Assembly (NCBI GenBank): GCA_003194525.1
Contig: NBIV01000064.1
Span: forward strand, 248,001-312,000
Length of the DNA: 64,000 bases
Direction: 5' to 3'
DNA from: Gracilariopsis chorda
Lineage: Eukaryota; Rhodophyta; Florideophyceae; Gracilariales; Gracilariaceae
Numbering within the stretch: position 1 is the first letter of the stretch; every line of letters begins with the position of its first letter. The translations under genes were made by a program, and so were the position numbers. The notes under the pieces are model-generated. The model was given only the letters and a program-made list of their open reading frames with translations. It was not told the origin of the DNA and made no database searches. Positions 10,487-21,159 of the stretch are shown here, in pieces.

Positions 10487-13400
10487 CAATGGCTTGGTGA
10501 GTAATTCGGCATCGTTCAGCTCACTTGGGGCGTATTGAACACTTATCACATTGCCTCTTATGAGATCTCGGATAAAGTGAACCTTTACATCAATGTTCTT
10601 AGCGCGAATAGAAGACATACTGTTCACCACCAGCCCACTCCAATGCGCACTGGTTGTCAGAGTGTAGAGGAACCAAAGTTTACACGTCGAAGCCGCATTC
10701 CTGTAGCTCACGAGCAACCGATACAACTTCCCGTGCAGCCAACGTCAGAGCATAGTACTCCGCCTCGCCAGTTTATTGCGCAACTGACGCTTGTTTTCTA
10801 CCACCATACCAGCAGGTTGCTGACCAAAGTTTAACTATATACCCAGACATGGACTTCCGACTCGTATTGTCTCCAGCGTAGTCAGAGTTCACAAAACCAT
10901 GCAGATCTAGCGCTCCAGGACCGTAGCATAGCCCATGCTGTCGCGTTCCACACAGGTTCCTGAGCACACGCTTCAAAGCTTTGTGACACCAAGCGGTAGG
11001 AGCACTCAGAAAACGAGCGACGATGAGAACCGGAGCAAGTATATCTACCCTAGTAAGTAGTGCCAATTACAGCAGAGACCAGATCATCTGCTGGTACAAC
11101 TGCACATCCATTAGTGATTTGTCCTCCTCCGTTGCTAGAGATGTGAAGAAGCACTCCACCATAGGGCTAGATACTGGCTTAGCGTTCTGAAAACCAAATC
11201 GTCGAAGTATACTTTCGATATACAGCGACTGTCTCAGCTTGACACCAAGAAGTTGTCCAGCTGTACCTATGATCCATGACAGCTCCACGCCAAGGTACAG
11301 AGTAATTCGGTTCTCAATGTGAAGGTCATAGAGTGCCTTGAGCTCCTCCAACACCGTAGTCCGTTGCTCCAGCGTTGGCTTGAACATCTGAATGTCGTCC
11401 ATGTATACGAGTATGTAGGCATACATACCATCTCCCACCTTTTGCTCGAATACGCACGATGCGCTGGGTAGTTTTTCAAAACCTAACCTCTTCATTTCTG
11501 CTTTGAACTTGGTTTGCCATGCTAGGTGAGCGTGTTTCAAACCGTACATAGCCTGGAGTAACTTATAACATTTTGCGGTCAAACCAGGAACACCACGCGG
11601 CGACATCACCCACATGTCTTCTTTAAGCTCACCGTTGAGAGTTGCAGTCTTAACTTCTACTTGAGCCACATACATCTGAAGACAAATTGCAACATACAAG
11701 AACATGTAGACCAGACTAAATGGCACCACTGGCGCATATGTCTCCATGTAGGTCTAACCGTATGTCTGATGATTGCCACCAGCCCCCACCCTAGCTTGAA
11801 TCTATCAACCGATCCTTTGGCATCGCGCTTGACGTTTAAAATAACATGAGTAGGAAGAGGCTGAGAGGAAGGTGATTCATCCTCCTCCCAAGTTTTATTC
11901 TCCTCCATAGATGTCAGTTCTTCATCAATGGCATTCTTCTAGAGGCTCTGCTCAAGTGGTGTGGCAGAAAGTGCTTTGCCCAGAGTATGTTCATCACTGG
12001 TAGCAATATTCATTTGTGACGTTGCACTACCGGCCATGTACCACCACTTAGCTGTTGCACGTCGTGTACGGCGAGGATAGCGTGGTTCTGGTTCACATTC
12101 CGGTAAGACATCAGTTTCCAAAGTATGTTGACTAACACTTGGGGCATGCTCACCACCATTTTCTGGGTCCGAATCGTCATCAGAAGTATGCTCGCTATCA
12201 TCTGGATGATCGGTACCGCTTTCAGTACTCTGTGCCGTTGGTATAGGAGTGGATTCAATATGTTCCGTATCACTCTCAGTGTCGAATGGATTGTATACAG
12301 TAACCATACTACCACTCTCAGTATCAATGTCAGAGTGATCTGCGAGTTCATAAGTATCATCTGATGCACCTTCATTTCTCATAACATGTTCTAGAAACTG
12401 TGCACCAGGGAACGTGGACTCGTCAAATGTCACATGCCAAAACTTTACAACGCGTGAAATCTCATCACTATCATTGACTAAAACATCATACACACCATGT
12501 TCTAGAGTATGCAAGTACACTTCCCCAAGTGCACGAGACTCGAAATTGGTATCAGATTTCATCTTAAGCACGAACGCAGCACACCCAAACACTTTGACAT
12601 GCTTCAGGGATGGTTTTGAACCGGTCATCAAAAGGTAAGGGCTGCTTCCAGTTGCTGAGTGATAAACCCTATTGCGAACATGTATGACGTGCTTTAATGC
12701 ATATGGCCAAAAGCGCCTTGGTAGAAGTGCCTGTATGAGCAAAGCTCGAGCGGCTTCCTCCATATTGCGATTGATGCGCTCGGCTATTGCATTGTGGTCC
12801 GGAGTATACGGAGGAGAGAAAGAAGTGTCTTGAAGGTTGTTGGTAGAATTCAGCTGCAACGCAATACACTCTTCGGCATTATAGGAGTGCAATTTCGCAA
12901 TGGCCACTCCTCCAAGCTGCTGGAACTTGTGATCAACTGCATCGAATACAACAGCAATTTCACTTTTATGGGTCATGAAGCCTAAGAGTGCATACCTTGA
13001 ATGCTCATCAAGGAAGGTAGAGGCAAATTGAAACCTTTCTGGGAATGACGGTACAAGGTGTCCTAGTATGTCGGAGTGTACCACCTCACCTAGGGCTGAT
13101 GCTTGGTCGTATTTGCCAGAAAACGGAAGTTTATGCGCCTTACCAAGCATACACGGGCGGTATATCTCCTCCATTTCTGACATCTTGGGCACCCCCTCAG
13201 CATTTTTGTAAACCGACTGGCGGTCACGTGCATTGATGTGATCAAGTTGCCGATGCCATAGATTAGCAATACTGGACTCCGATGTCTTCATGCAATGATC
13301 TCCACTAGTTGGTGGCGAGGGTGAGGTTGGGTTGGTACCTTGCAATATCGGATCGGGTAAGGTGTACAACCCCGATCTTCGATCGCAATGGCCACTGCAG

Positions 13401-14746
13401 ACTACAAACCCATTGCCCAAGGTAAGACGAACTTCACATGAGCAAAAGAAGGATTCAATGCCCATGTACGCCATGCATTCTACGGACACCAAGTTGTATT
13501 GCAGTTCTGAAACGAACAGGACATCAGTCAATCGTGGGATTGCGTAGTCAAATTGCAATACTACGTCACCCCGGTATGTTGCACATACTTCAGTGTTGTT
13601 GGCAAGCATGATGGTTCGAGTTTCTACGTGGTGCAAGGACTTGGGAATAAACGCACACAACGAATGGAAGAATTGTAATGTAGCACTACTATCGGCATAG
13701 ATGTCCATATCGCAACTATCGGGATGTACGATGGAAGACTTTTCCAGTGCCATACCACATACCTCAATCTTTGATGAACTACCTGCTTGCTTATTGCAAG
13801 ACTTGGACGCCTCACATTTGCTCTTTGATTTGATTTTGAGCTTGTCCAGGATGCTTCTGGGTAAGTGATTATCTGGGATATCGGGACTCACGTGGCATGT
13901 CTCCTTTGTGTGACCATCACGATCACAGAATCCACGATGATAAGTCTGGTTACTGGACACCACGTATGCTCTACTAGCTGTACTTGGCCGATTATCAGAG
14001 TCACTTCCGTCCCTGATGTGCGTGTGACTAGAGTTTCGGGACACAGGTGAACCACCAAAACCGTTGCTCCTGTTCTCCTTTCGACTTCGCATACGTCCAG
14101 AACTAGAAGAACTGACCAGACGAGCATTGTACTCATCGATCAAACTGGTTGCCATATAGTCCCAAGTGAGTTTTAATATGTCCTTGGTACGTAGTGCAGC
14201 AGCCTTGGACTCCAAAGAACTGCTCAGATCAATGGAGGCAAGTAGCATAGGTGCGTTGTGAGACTCCGGTATAGCAGCATCCTTGACCATACGGTCTAAC
14301 TGAGCGAACAATGCCGTGTATTGATCCACATTGCTGGACATGTTCTCACCGCTGTACGACATTCGGAACAATCGCGTCCGCACTGCAGTCCTAGATACAG
14401 TCCTATTGGAGATGTAGCATCCATCCAAGAGTTGCAACATACGTGCAGTATCACCATCCACGTCCACGGCTACGCGTAATGGAGCATCACCAAGAGCACA
14501 GATGATGATACCAAAAGCCTTTTATCGTTTCACAATGATACGGGGAGTTACTATTTCAGTGCCACTACCTGCAGTAGTTGTGTCTTGAGTGAAACTATCT
14601 GTAGTAGATTGAACACCAGAGGCTTGGCGACATTCCAGACACCAGTAATACGGCATGCAGCACGAAAACGGTGACACTACAGCATACAATCATCACCAGG
14701 CTTACTATGGAAACGAGGAATTTTCATTCCAGAAGTGGATTCTGTT
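10487..14746 (-). pseudogene. A1 gag-pol pseudogene
   Basis: Read leftward. 14467-11939 is an 842-residue open stretch covering gag, zinc knuckle, protease and integrase; it ends at a TGG-to-TAG change. RT follows at 11747-11067 with YMDD, then RNase H at 11066-10490 in pieces, so at least one frameshift lies near 11750-11940. Key residues are lost. The first Cys of the zinc knuckle is Arg (YHRGFC), the protease DSG is DSS, the first Cys of the integrase CxxC is Tyr (YRPC), and the second integrase acid is Tyr (LHSYNAEEC where sister copies have LHSDNAEEY). It cannot be active. Confidence 0.88.
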
Positions 14747-15216
14747 TGCAAGTGCCATGCATGCAACACACTTAGGGTATGTACATGAATGGGGTGGAAT
14801 GTGAATTTGTGCTTTGTCATAGTCATGATGATGCAAGTAAGTGTTTACGCAGTGCTGTCACATGCTGGCACATTGTTGGCATGTCTTGCTTACTTGTTGC
14901 GCATTGTTGGCTGCTTGGTTCACTTGGTGTGCGTGGTTGTAATGTGTTGTAAAGTTGTTATGCATGGTTGTACTAAGTTGTAATCAGTGTGTGCAACCCT
15001 AATTGTGTTATCTTTGATTATGATTGGTAGTATTGGGTGTACCCACTTAGTGGTGTAGGGTTTTCTTGTAGTGGTAGTGCGAACTAGAGGTGCTATATAA
15101 GACTCAGAAGTTGCAGTACCAAGTAAACTCGCCCCCAAGCCTGGCAACCTTTACTCTTTATTTTCTTTCTTTCTTTCCCTTTCATTTCCGTCGAAGCCCA
15201 ACATCATTTCATATCA
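14747..15216 (+). repeat. Partial LTR-B (distal part)
   Basis: Matches the distal part of LTR-B (44263-44740; 60447-60924), including the promoter TATATAA at 15094-15100. The left edge abuts reverse-strand A1 gag in a head-to-head junction; the proximal part of the LTR is missing. The right edge runs into a degenerate primer site (15217-15230 keeps only AGAGCG). Confidence 0.75.
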
Positions 15217-18200
15217 ACACAGAGCGGCGACTTTTTGCAGACGTTGCGCTCTACTAATATCTATTTGGATTCTACGAAGACTGGGTTTTCTTTCGCGCAG
15301 GCTATTGCGTCACCGTCTTCGTGCTGCATGCCGTATTAGTGGTGTCTAGAATGTCGCAAATCCCTCAGAGGTTCAATTTACCACAGATAGTTCAACTCAA
15401 GACACAAGTACCACAGGTAGTGGCAGTGGAATAGCAACTCCCCGTATCATTGCGAATCGAGAAAAGGCTTGTAGTATCATCATCTGTGCTCTTGGTGATA
15501 CTCCATTACGCGTAGTCATGGACGTGGATGATGATCCTGCACGTATGTTGCAACTCTTGGATGGAATTTATGCCTCCAATAGGACTGTATCTAGGACTGC
15601 AGTGCGGACGCGATTGTTCCGAATGTCGTACAGCGGTGAGAACATATCCAGCAATGTGGATCAATACACGGCATTGTTCGCTAAGTTAGACCGTATGGGC
15701 AACGATGCTGCTATACCAGAGTCTCATAAGGCACCTATACTACTTGCTTTCATTGATCTGAGCAGTTCTTTGGAGTACAAGGCTGCTGCACTACGTACCA
15801 AGGACATATTGGAACTCACTTGGGACTTTGTGGCAACCACTTTGATCGATGAGTAAAATGCTCGTCTGGTCAGTTCTTCTAGTTCTGGACGTACGCGAAG
15901 TCGAAAGAAGAACAGAAGCAAAGGTTCTGGTGGTTCACGTGTGTTCCAAAACTCTAGTCACACTCACATCAGGGACGGAAGTGACTCTGATGATCGGCCA
16001 AGTACAGCTGGTAGAGCATACGTGGTGTCCAGTAACCGGACTTATCACTGTGAATTCTGTGATCGTGATGGTCACACAAAGAACAGATGCCATGTGAATC
16101 CCGATAACCCAGATAATCACTTACCCAAAAGCATCCTGGACAAGCTTAACATCAATTCAAAGAGCAAATGTGAGGCGTTCAAGTCTTGCAATAACCCAGC
16201 TGGTAGTTCATCAAAGATTGAGGTATGTGGTATGGCACTGGAAAAGTCTTCTATCGTACCTCCCGACAGTTGCAATGTGGACACCTATGCTGATAGTGGT
16301 GCTACATCACACTTTTTCCATTTGGCGTCTGCGTTTATTCCCGAATCTTTGCACAACCTAGAAACTCGAACCATCATGCTTTCCGACAACACTGAAGTAT
16401 GTGCAACGCAGCGGGGTGACATAGTATTGCCATTTGAGTATGCAAAACTACGATTGACTGATGTCCGGCTCGTTCCAGAACTAAAATAAAATTTGGTGTC
16501 CGTAGGATGCTTGGCGGACAAGGGCATAGAATCCTTCTTTCGCTCAAGTGAAGTTCGTCTCACCTTGTACAATGGGTTTATAGTCGGCAGTGGCCATCGC
16601 GATCGACGTTCGGGGTTGTACACCTTACCCGATCCGATATTGCAAGGTACCAACCCAACCCCACCCTCTTCACCAACTAGTGGAGATCATTGCATGAAGA
16701 CATCATAGTCCAGTATTGCTAATCTACGGCATCGGCGACTTGCCCACATCAATGCGCGCGACCTCCAGTCAGTTTACAAACATGCTGTAGAGGTGCCGAA
16801 TATGTCGGAAATGGAGGAGATATGCCGCCCGTGTATGCTTGGTAAGGCGCATAAACTTCCGTTTCCTGGCAAATATGACCGAGCATCAGCCGTAGGTGAG
16901 GTGATACACTCCGACATACTAGGACCCCTTGTACCGTCATTCCAACAAAGGTTTCAGTATGCCTCTACCTTTCTTGACGAGCATTCAAGGTATGCTCTCT
17001 TAGGTTTCATGACCAATAAAAGTGAAATTGCTGTTGTATTCTATGCAGTTGAGCACAAGCTCCAGCAGCTTGGAAGAGTGGCCATTGCGAAATTGCACTC
17101 CTATAATGCCGAAGAGTACATTGCGTTGCAGCTGAACCCTGCCAACAATCTTCAAGACACTTCTTTTTCTCCTTCATATACTCCGGAACACAATGCAATA
17201 GCCGAGCGCATCAATCGCACTATGGAGGAAGCTGCTTGAGCTTTGCTGATACAGGCAGGTCTCCCAGATTGCTTGTGGCTATAAGCATTAGAGCACGTCA
17301 TACATGTTCGCAACAGGTGTCTTCACCCAGCAACTGGAAGCAGCCCTTACCTTTTGATGACCGGTTCAAAACCATCCCTGAAGCATGTCAAAGTGTTTGG
17401 GTGTGCTGCGTTCGTGCTTAAGATGAAATCTGACACCAATTTCGAGTCTCGTGCACTTGAGGAAGTGTACTTGCATACTCTAGGACATGGTGTGTATGAT
17501 GTTTTAGTCAATGATAGTGATGAGATTCCACGCATTGTAAAGTCTCGGCATGTGACATTTGACGAGTCCAAGTTCCCTGGGGCACCATTTCTGGAACATG
17601 TTATGAGTGATGAAGGTGCATGAGATGATACTTATGAATGCACAGATCACTCTGAAATCGATACTGAGAGTGGTAGTATGGTTTCTGTGGACAATCCATT
17701 CGACATTGAGAGTGATACGGAACATATTGAATCCACTCCTATACCAACGGCACAGAGCATTGAAAGCGGTACCGATCATCCAGATGATAGCGAGCATACT
17801 TCTGATGACGATTCGGACCCAGACAATGGTTGTGAGCATGCCCCAAGCGTTAGTCAGCATACTTCGGACACTGATGTCTTACCGGAATCTGAACCAGAAC
17901 CACGCTATCCTCACCGTACACGACGTGTAACAGCTAAGTAGTGGTACATGGCCGGTAGTGCAACGTCACAAATGAATATTACTACCAGTGATGAACCTAC
18001 TCTGGGCGAAGCACTTTCTGCCACACCACTTCAGCAGAGCCTTTGAAAGAATGCAATTGATGAAGAACTGACATCTCTGGAAGAGAAGAACACTTGGGAG
18101 GAGGATGAATCACGTGCCTCTCAGCCTCTTCCTACTCATGTCATTTTAAACGTAAAGCGCGATGCCAAAGGATCGGTTGATAGATTCAAGGCTAGGGTTG

Positions 18201-19567
18201 TGGCTGGTGGCAATCACCAGACATACGGGCAGAACTACATGGAGACATATGCGCCAGTAGTTCCATTTTGCCTGGTCCGCATGTTCCGGTACGTCGCACT
18301 TTGGCTTCAGATGTGTATGGCTCAAGTAGATGTTAAGAACGCATTTCTGAACGGTGAGCTTAGAGAAGAAGTGTGGGTGATGTCGCCGCGTGGTGCTCCT
18401 GGTCTGACCACAAAGTGCTATAAGTTACTCAAGGCTATGTACGGTTTGAAACAGGCTCATCTAGCATGGCACACCAAGTTCAAAGCAGACATGAAGAGGT
18501 TGGGTTTTGAGGAACTACCTAGCGCACCGTGTGTATTCAAGCGAAAGGTTAGAGATGGCATGTATGCCTACATACTCGTATACGTGGACGACATTCTGGT
18601 GTTCACGCCAACGCTGGAGCAACGGACTACGGTTTTGGAAGAGCTCAAAACACTCTATGACCTCCGCATTGAGAACCGAATCACTCTGTACCTTGGCGTG
18701 GAGCTGTCATGGAAGATAGGTACAGCCGGACAACTCCTTGGTGTCAAGCTGGGACATTCGCTGTATATTGGAAGTATACTTCGACGATTTGGTCTCCAGA
18801 ACGCTAAGCCTGTACCTAGCCCTATGGTGGAGTGCTTCTTCACATCTCTAGCAATGGAGGAGGACAAATCAACAATGGATGTGCAGTTGTACCAGCAGAT
18901 GATCGGGTCTCTGCTGTACTTGGCACTACGTACTAGGTTGGATATACTTGCACCAGTTCTCATCCTGGCTCGTTTTCAGAGTGCTCCTACCGCTTGGTGT
19001 CCCAAAGCTGTGAAGCGTGTGCTCAGGTACCTGTGTGGAACGCGACAGCATGGGCTATGCTACAGGCCTGGATCGCTAGATCTGCATGGTTTTGTGGACT
19101 CTGACTACGCTGTAGATACTACGAGTCGGAAGTGGATGTCCGGGTATATCGTTAAACCTGGTTCAGCAACCTGCTGGTATGGTGGTAGAAAACAAGCGTC
19201 AGTTGCGCTATCAACTGGTGAGGCGGAGAACTTTGCTCTGACTTTGGCTGCACAGGAAGTGGTATGGGATGATCGTGTGCTACAGGAATGCGTCTTCGAC
19301 ATGAAACCTTTGGTGCCTCCACACTCTGAAAACCAGTGCGCATTGGAGTGGGCTGGTGGTGAAAGGTGTCCTTCTAGTCGTGCTAAGCACATTGATGTAA
19401 AGGTTCACTTTATCCGAGATCTCCTAAGAGACAATGTGATTAGTGTTCAATACGTCCCAAGTGAGCTGAACGATGCCGATATACTCACCAAGCCATTGGG
19501 ACGTATGAGTGTTAATGCAATTCTCAAACGGCTTGGTCTTGGACAGGAACTCGAGGAGGAGTGTTGA
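15217..19567 (+). pseudogene. Copia element A2 leader and gag-pol pseudogene
   Basis: A short leader remnant (to about 15305) jumps directly into gag at the WRHRLRAACRI segment, so most of the leader and the gag start are deleted. From there a single reading frame runs to 19567 with gag, zinc knuckle CEFCDRDGHTKNRC, protease DTYADSGATSHFF, integrase, RT with YVDD and RNase H. It is interrupted only by in-frame stops at about 15347, 15854, 16487, 16706, 17237, 17282, 17621, 17939 and 18044. The last 1.5 kb (from 18047), covering RT and RNase H, is open. The stop TGA at 19565 lies inside the first bases of the LTR, as in other family-A copies. Confidence 0.88.
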
Positions 19568-20246
19568 AGTCTAGAAGTGGTCGAGTGCCGGGCCAGCCCC
19601 CACAGAAGGTCTCAGCTTGGTCGAAAACCAAACCTTCAGGGGACGGTAGGCACTTTTGGAGCCCCTCGCTCCAAAAGCGCATATGCGCCTCTGCTCAAAC
19701 CCAACTTGAAACGGCAATGTGATTGGCTACTGCAAAATGCTATATGCATTGTATACCGTACAAGTGTTATAGAGTGTATGGTACTGGATTGCGGATATGC
19801 ACAAGTGGAGCAATGTGGTTGGTCCAAGTGTGCGTGCAGTAGACGGTTGTGGTGCAATGCCGAAGATGCGAATGGGAGCTGTATTGGGTGATTTGGGACA
19901 ATGTGCGTTTTGTGGGCTGCACTGAGGGGTTGAAGTGCCAGGATGGAAATTGTTGATTTTTTAGAGCTGCTTCCAGATCAAGGGACTGGCAATGTATTTG
20001 CCGCGTTGATTGATTTAGTTATTTGAAATTCTGACCCTCTAGATTGTGCGGGCTTTTCGTGTACACCTGCACACACGAATAACGTGTAGTGTAATGGTGC
20101 AACCACCGCCGTCGCTTGCTGCGACGACGGTGAAGTGTGTGCGGTAGGGTATATGTAGATTGGCTTTGCCTGCTGTCGATTAAACTGGTCGACGAAGGCT
20201 GGCTACCTTCCTTGTTTTATTTTCTTGTTTCTTCTTCCTACCTTTG
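19562..20246 (+). repeat. LTR-A, proximal 685 bp, split by G1
   Basis: Starts TGTTGAAGTC and continues at 29983-30023 after the gypsy insertion, giving about 726 bp in total. It contains the palindrome GCGCATATGCGC at 19677-19688, a CCAAT-type GATTGGCTACTGCAAA box, and near its end a 12-bp hairpin (20104-20115 with 20121-20132, loop TTGCT, one mismatch). It is the 3' LTR of A2 and, because a primer site and gag follow it, also the 5' LTR of A4. Confidence 0.88.
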
Positions 20247-21054
20247 TGTAGTGCAACGCCCTCAGGGAGGGATTCTTGGTACTTGAACGCTTTCCCGATA
20301 TTATCGGTTGTGTAGTGTGTATATGAACTACGCCCCACTATGGTGGATATGGACACGTGGGACACGGTTTCGGGTCAATTGGCGGTTGGCCACAGTAGTG
20401 GATGTTGCCACGGAATGTGGAGTATTTTAGTTAATTTTATTTATTATTTTCACACCCATTTCTGGGAAGCTAGTACTTAGTGCGACGGCGCACTGCGGTC
20501 GCACCAGTAAACCTTCCCCAACAAGGGACCCCAACCTGGGGAATTGGCTCTGAGCTTTACCGCCTCCGCGTGTTCTCAACTCCTCCTTGGAGGGAAGCAC
20601 CGTAGTGTACGGAAGTTCACCCCCCTTGCACATCTAAAGGAGACCCATCATTGGGAGTAATAATTGTTCCAATCATATTGGTGTTTCGCCCTGTATAGGG
20701 AGTCCTGTCCACCGGCATTGCCGTATCTGCTCGTCGCTCTCGCGACCCACTTCGTCCTTCCTCTTTCCCCTTTTTAGGGTAGCACCTCCCGCTCTCCGCG
20801 GCCCTCGTGTGCACATCCGCTCACACACCCCCACTTACGTGGAAACATACCTCTACTGAGGATCACACCCCGCTCACGCGGATACCGATTCTTCGCCTTC
20901 ACCTCCCTGCGCGAGTCGCGACAGGTGTCCCTGGTCTTACAAACCGGCTTCGCCGTGACACCTCTGGGAGGGCTCTACCCAACTGGGTTCACCTCGTGAG
21001 AGGAAGATCCCGGACGTCTTTCGGTGTTTTTACCCTTTGGGGCATTGCACCACA
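20247..21054 (+). repeat. G1 5' LTR
   Basis: 808 bp, begins TGTAGTGC and ends CACCACA. It contains many small perfect hairpins, for example 20295-20307 (CCGAT/ATCGG), 20582-20593 (CCTCC/GGAGG), 20600-20612 (CCGTA/TACGG) and 20733-20746 (GTCGC/GCGAC). Differences from the 3' copy include CCCGAT versus CACGAT near 20294. Confidence 0.95.
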
Positions 21055-21057
21055 AAG

Positions 21058-21079
21058 TGGTCTCCCGACCTAGAATCGG
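21058..21079 (+). other. G1 primer-binding site, tRNA not identified
   Basis: Three bases after the LTR, TGGTCTCCCGACC starts a stretch whose complement has tRNA 3'-end geometry: CCA, discriminator A, a 7-nt acceptor strand, a 5-nt T-stem strand and a GATT-type T loop. I cannot name the tRNA from memory. Confidence 0.6.
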
Positions 21080-21159
21080 TTTTTATTTTCCCTCTTACGA
21101 GGTTTGTTTTCATTCACCGGAAGTTCCGTGATCGTTTCCCGTCGTAACAGTATTTTCTC

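Larger units (their letters stand above)
9694..14746 (-). mobile_element. Copia element A1, decayed, minus strand
   Basis: Family-A Ty1/copia remnant: 3' LTR (9694-10486, with an internal inversion) followed by pol and gag read leftward. There is no 5' LTR: the gag start stops near 14746, where a plus-strand LTR-B fragment begins. No target duplication was found. It is the oldest-looking copy, with many substitutions and frameshifts. Confidence 0.85.
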
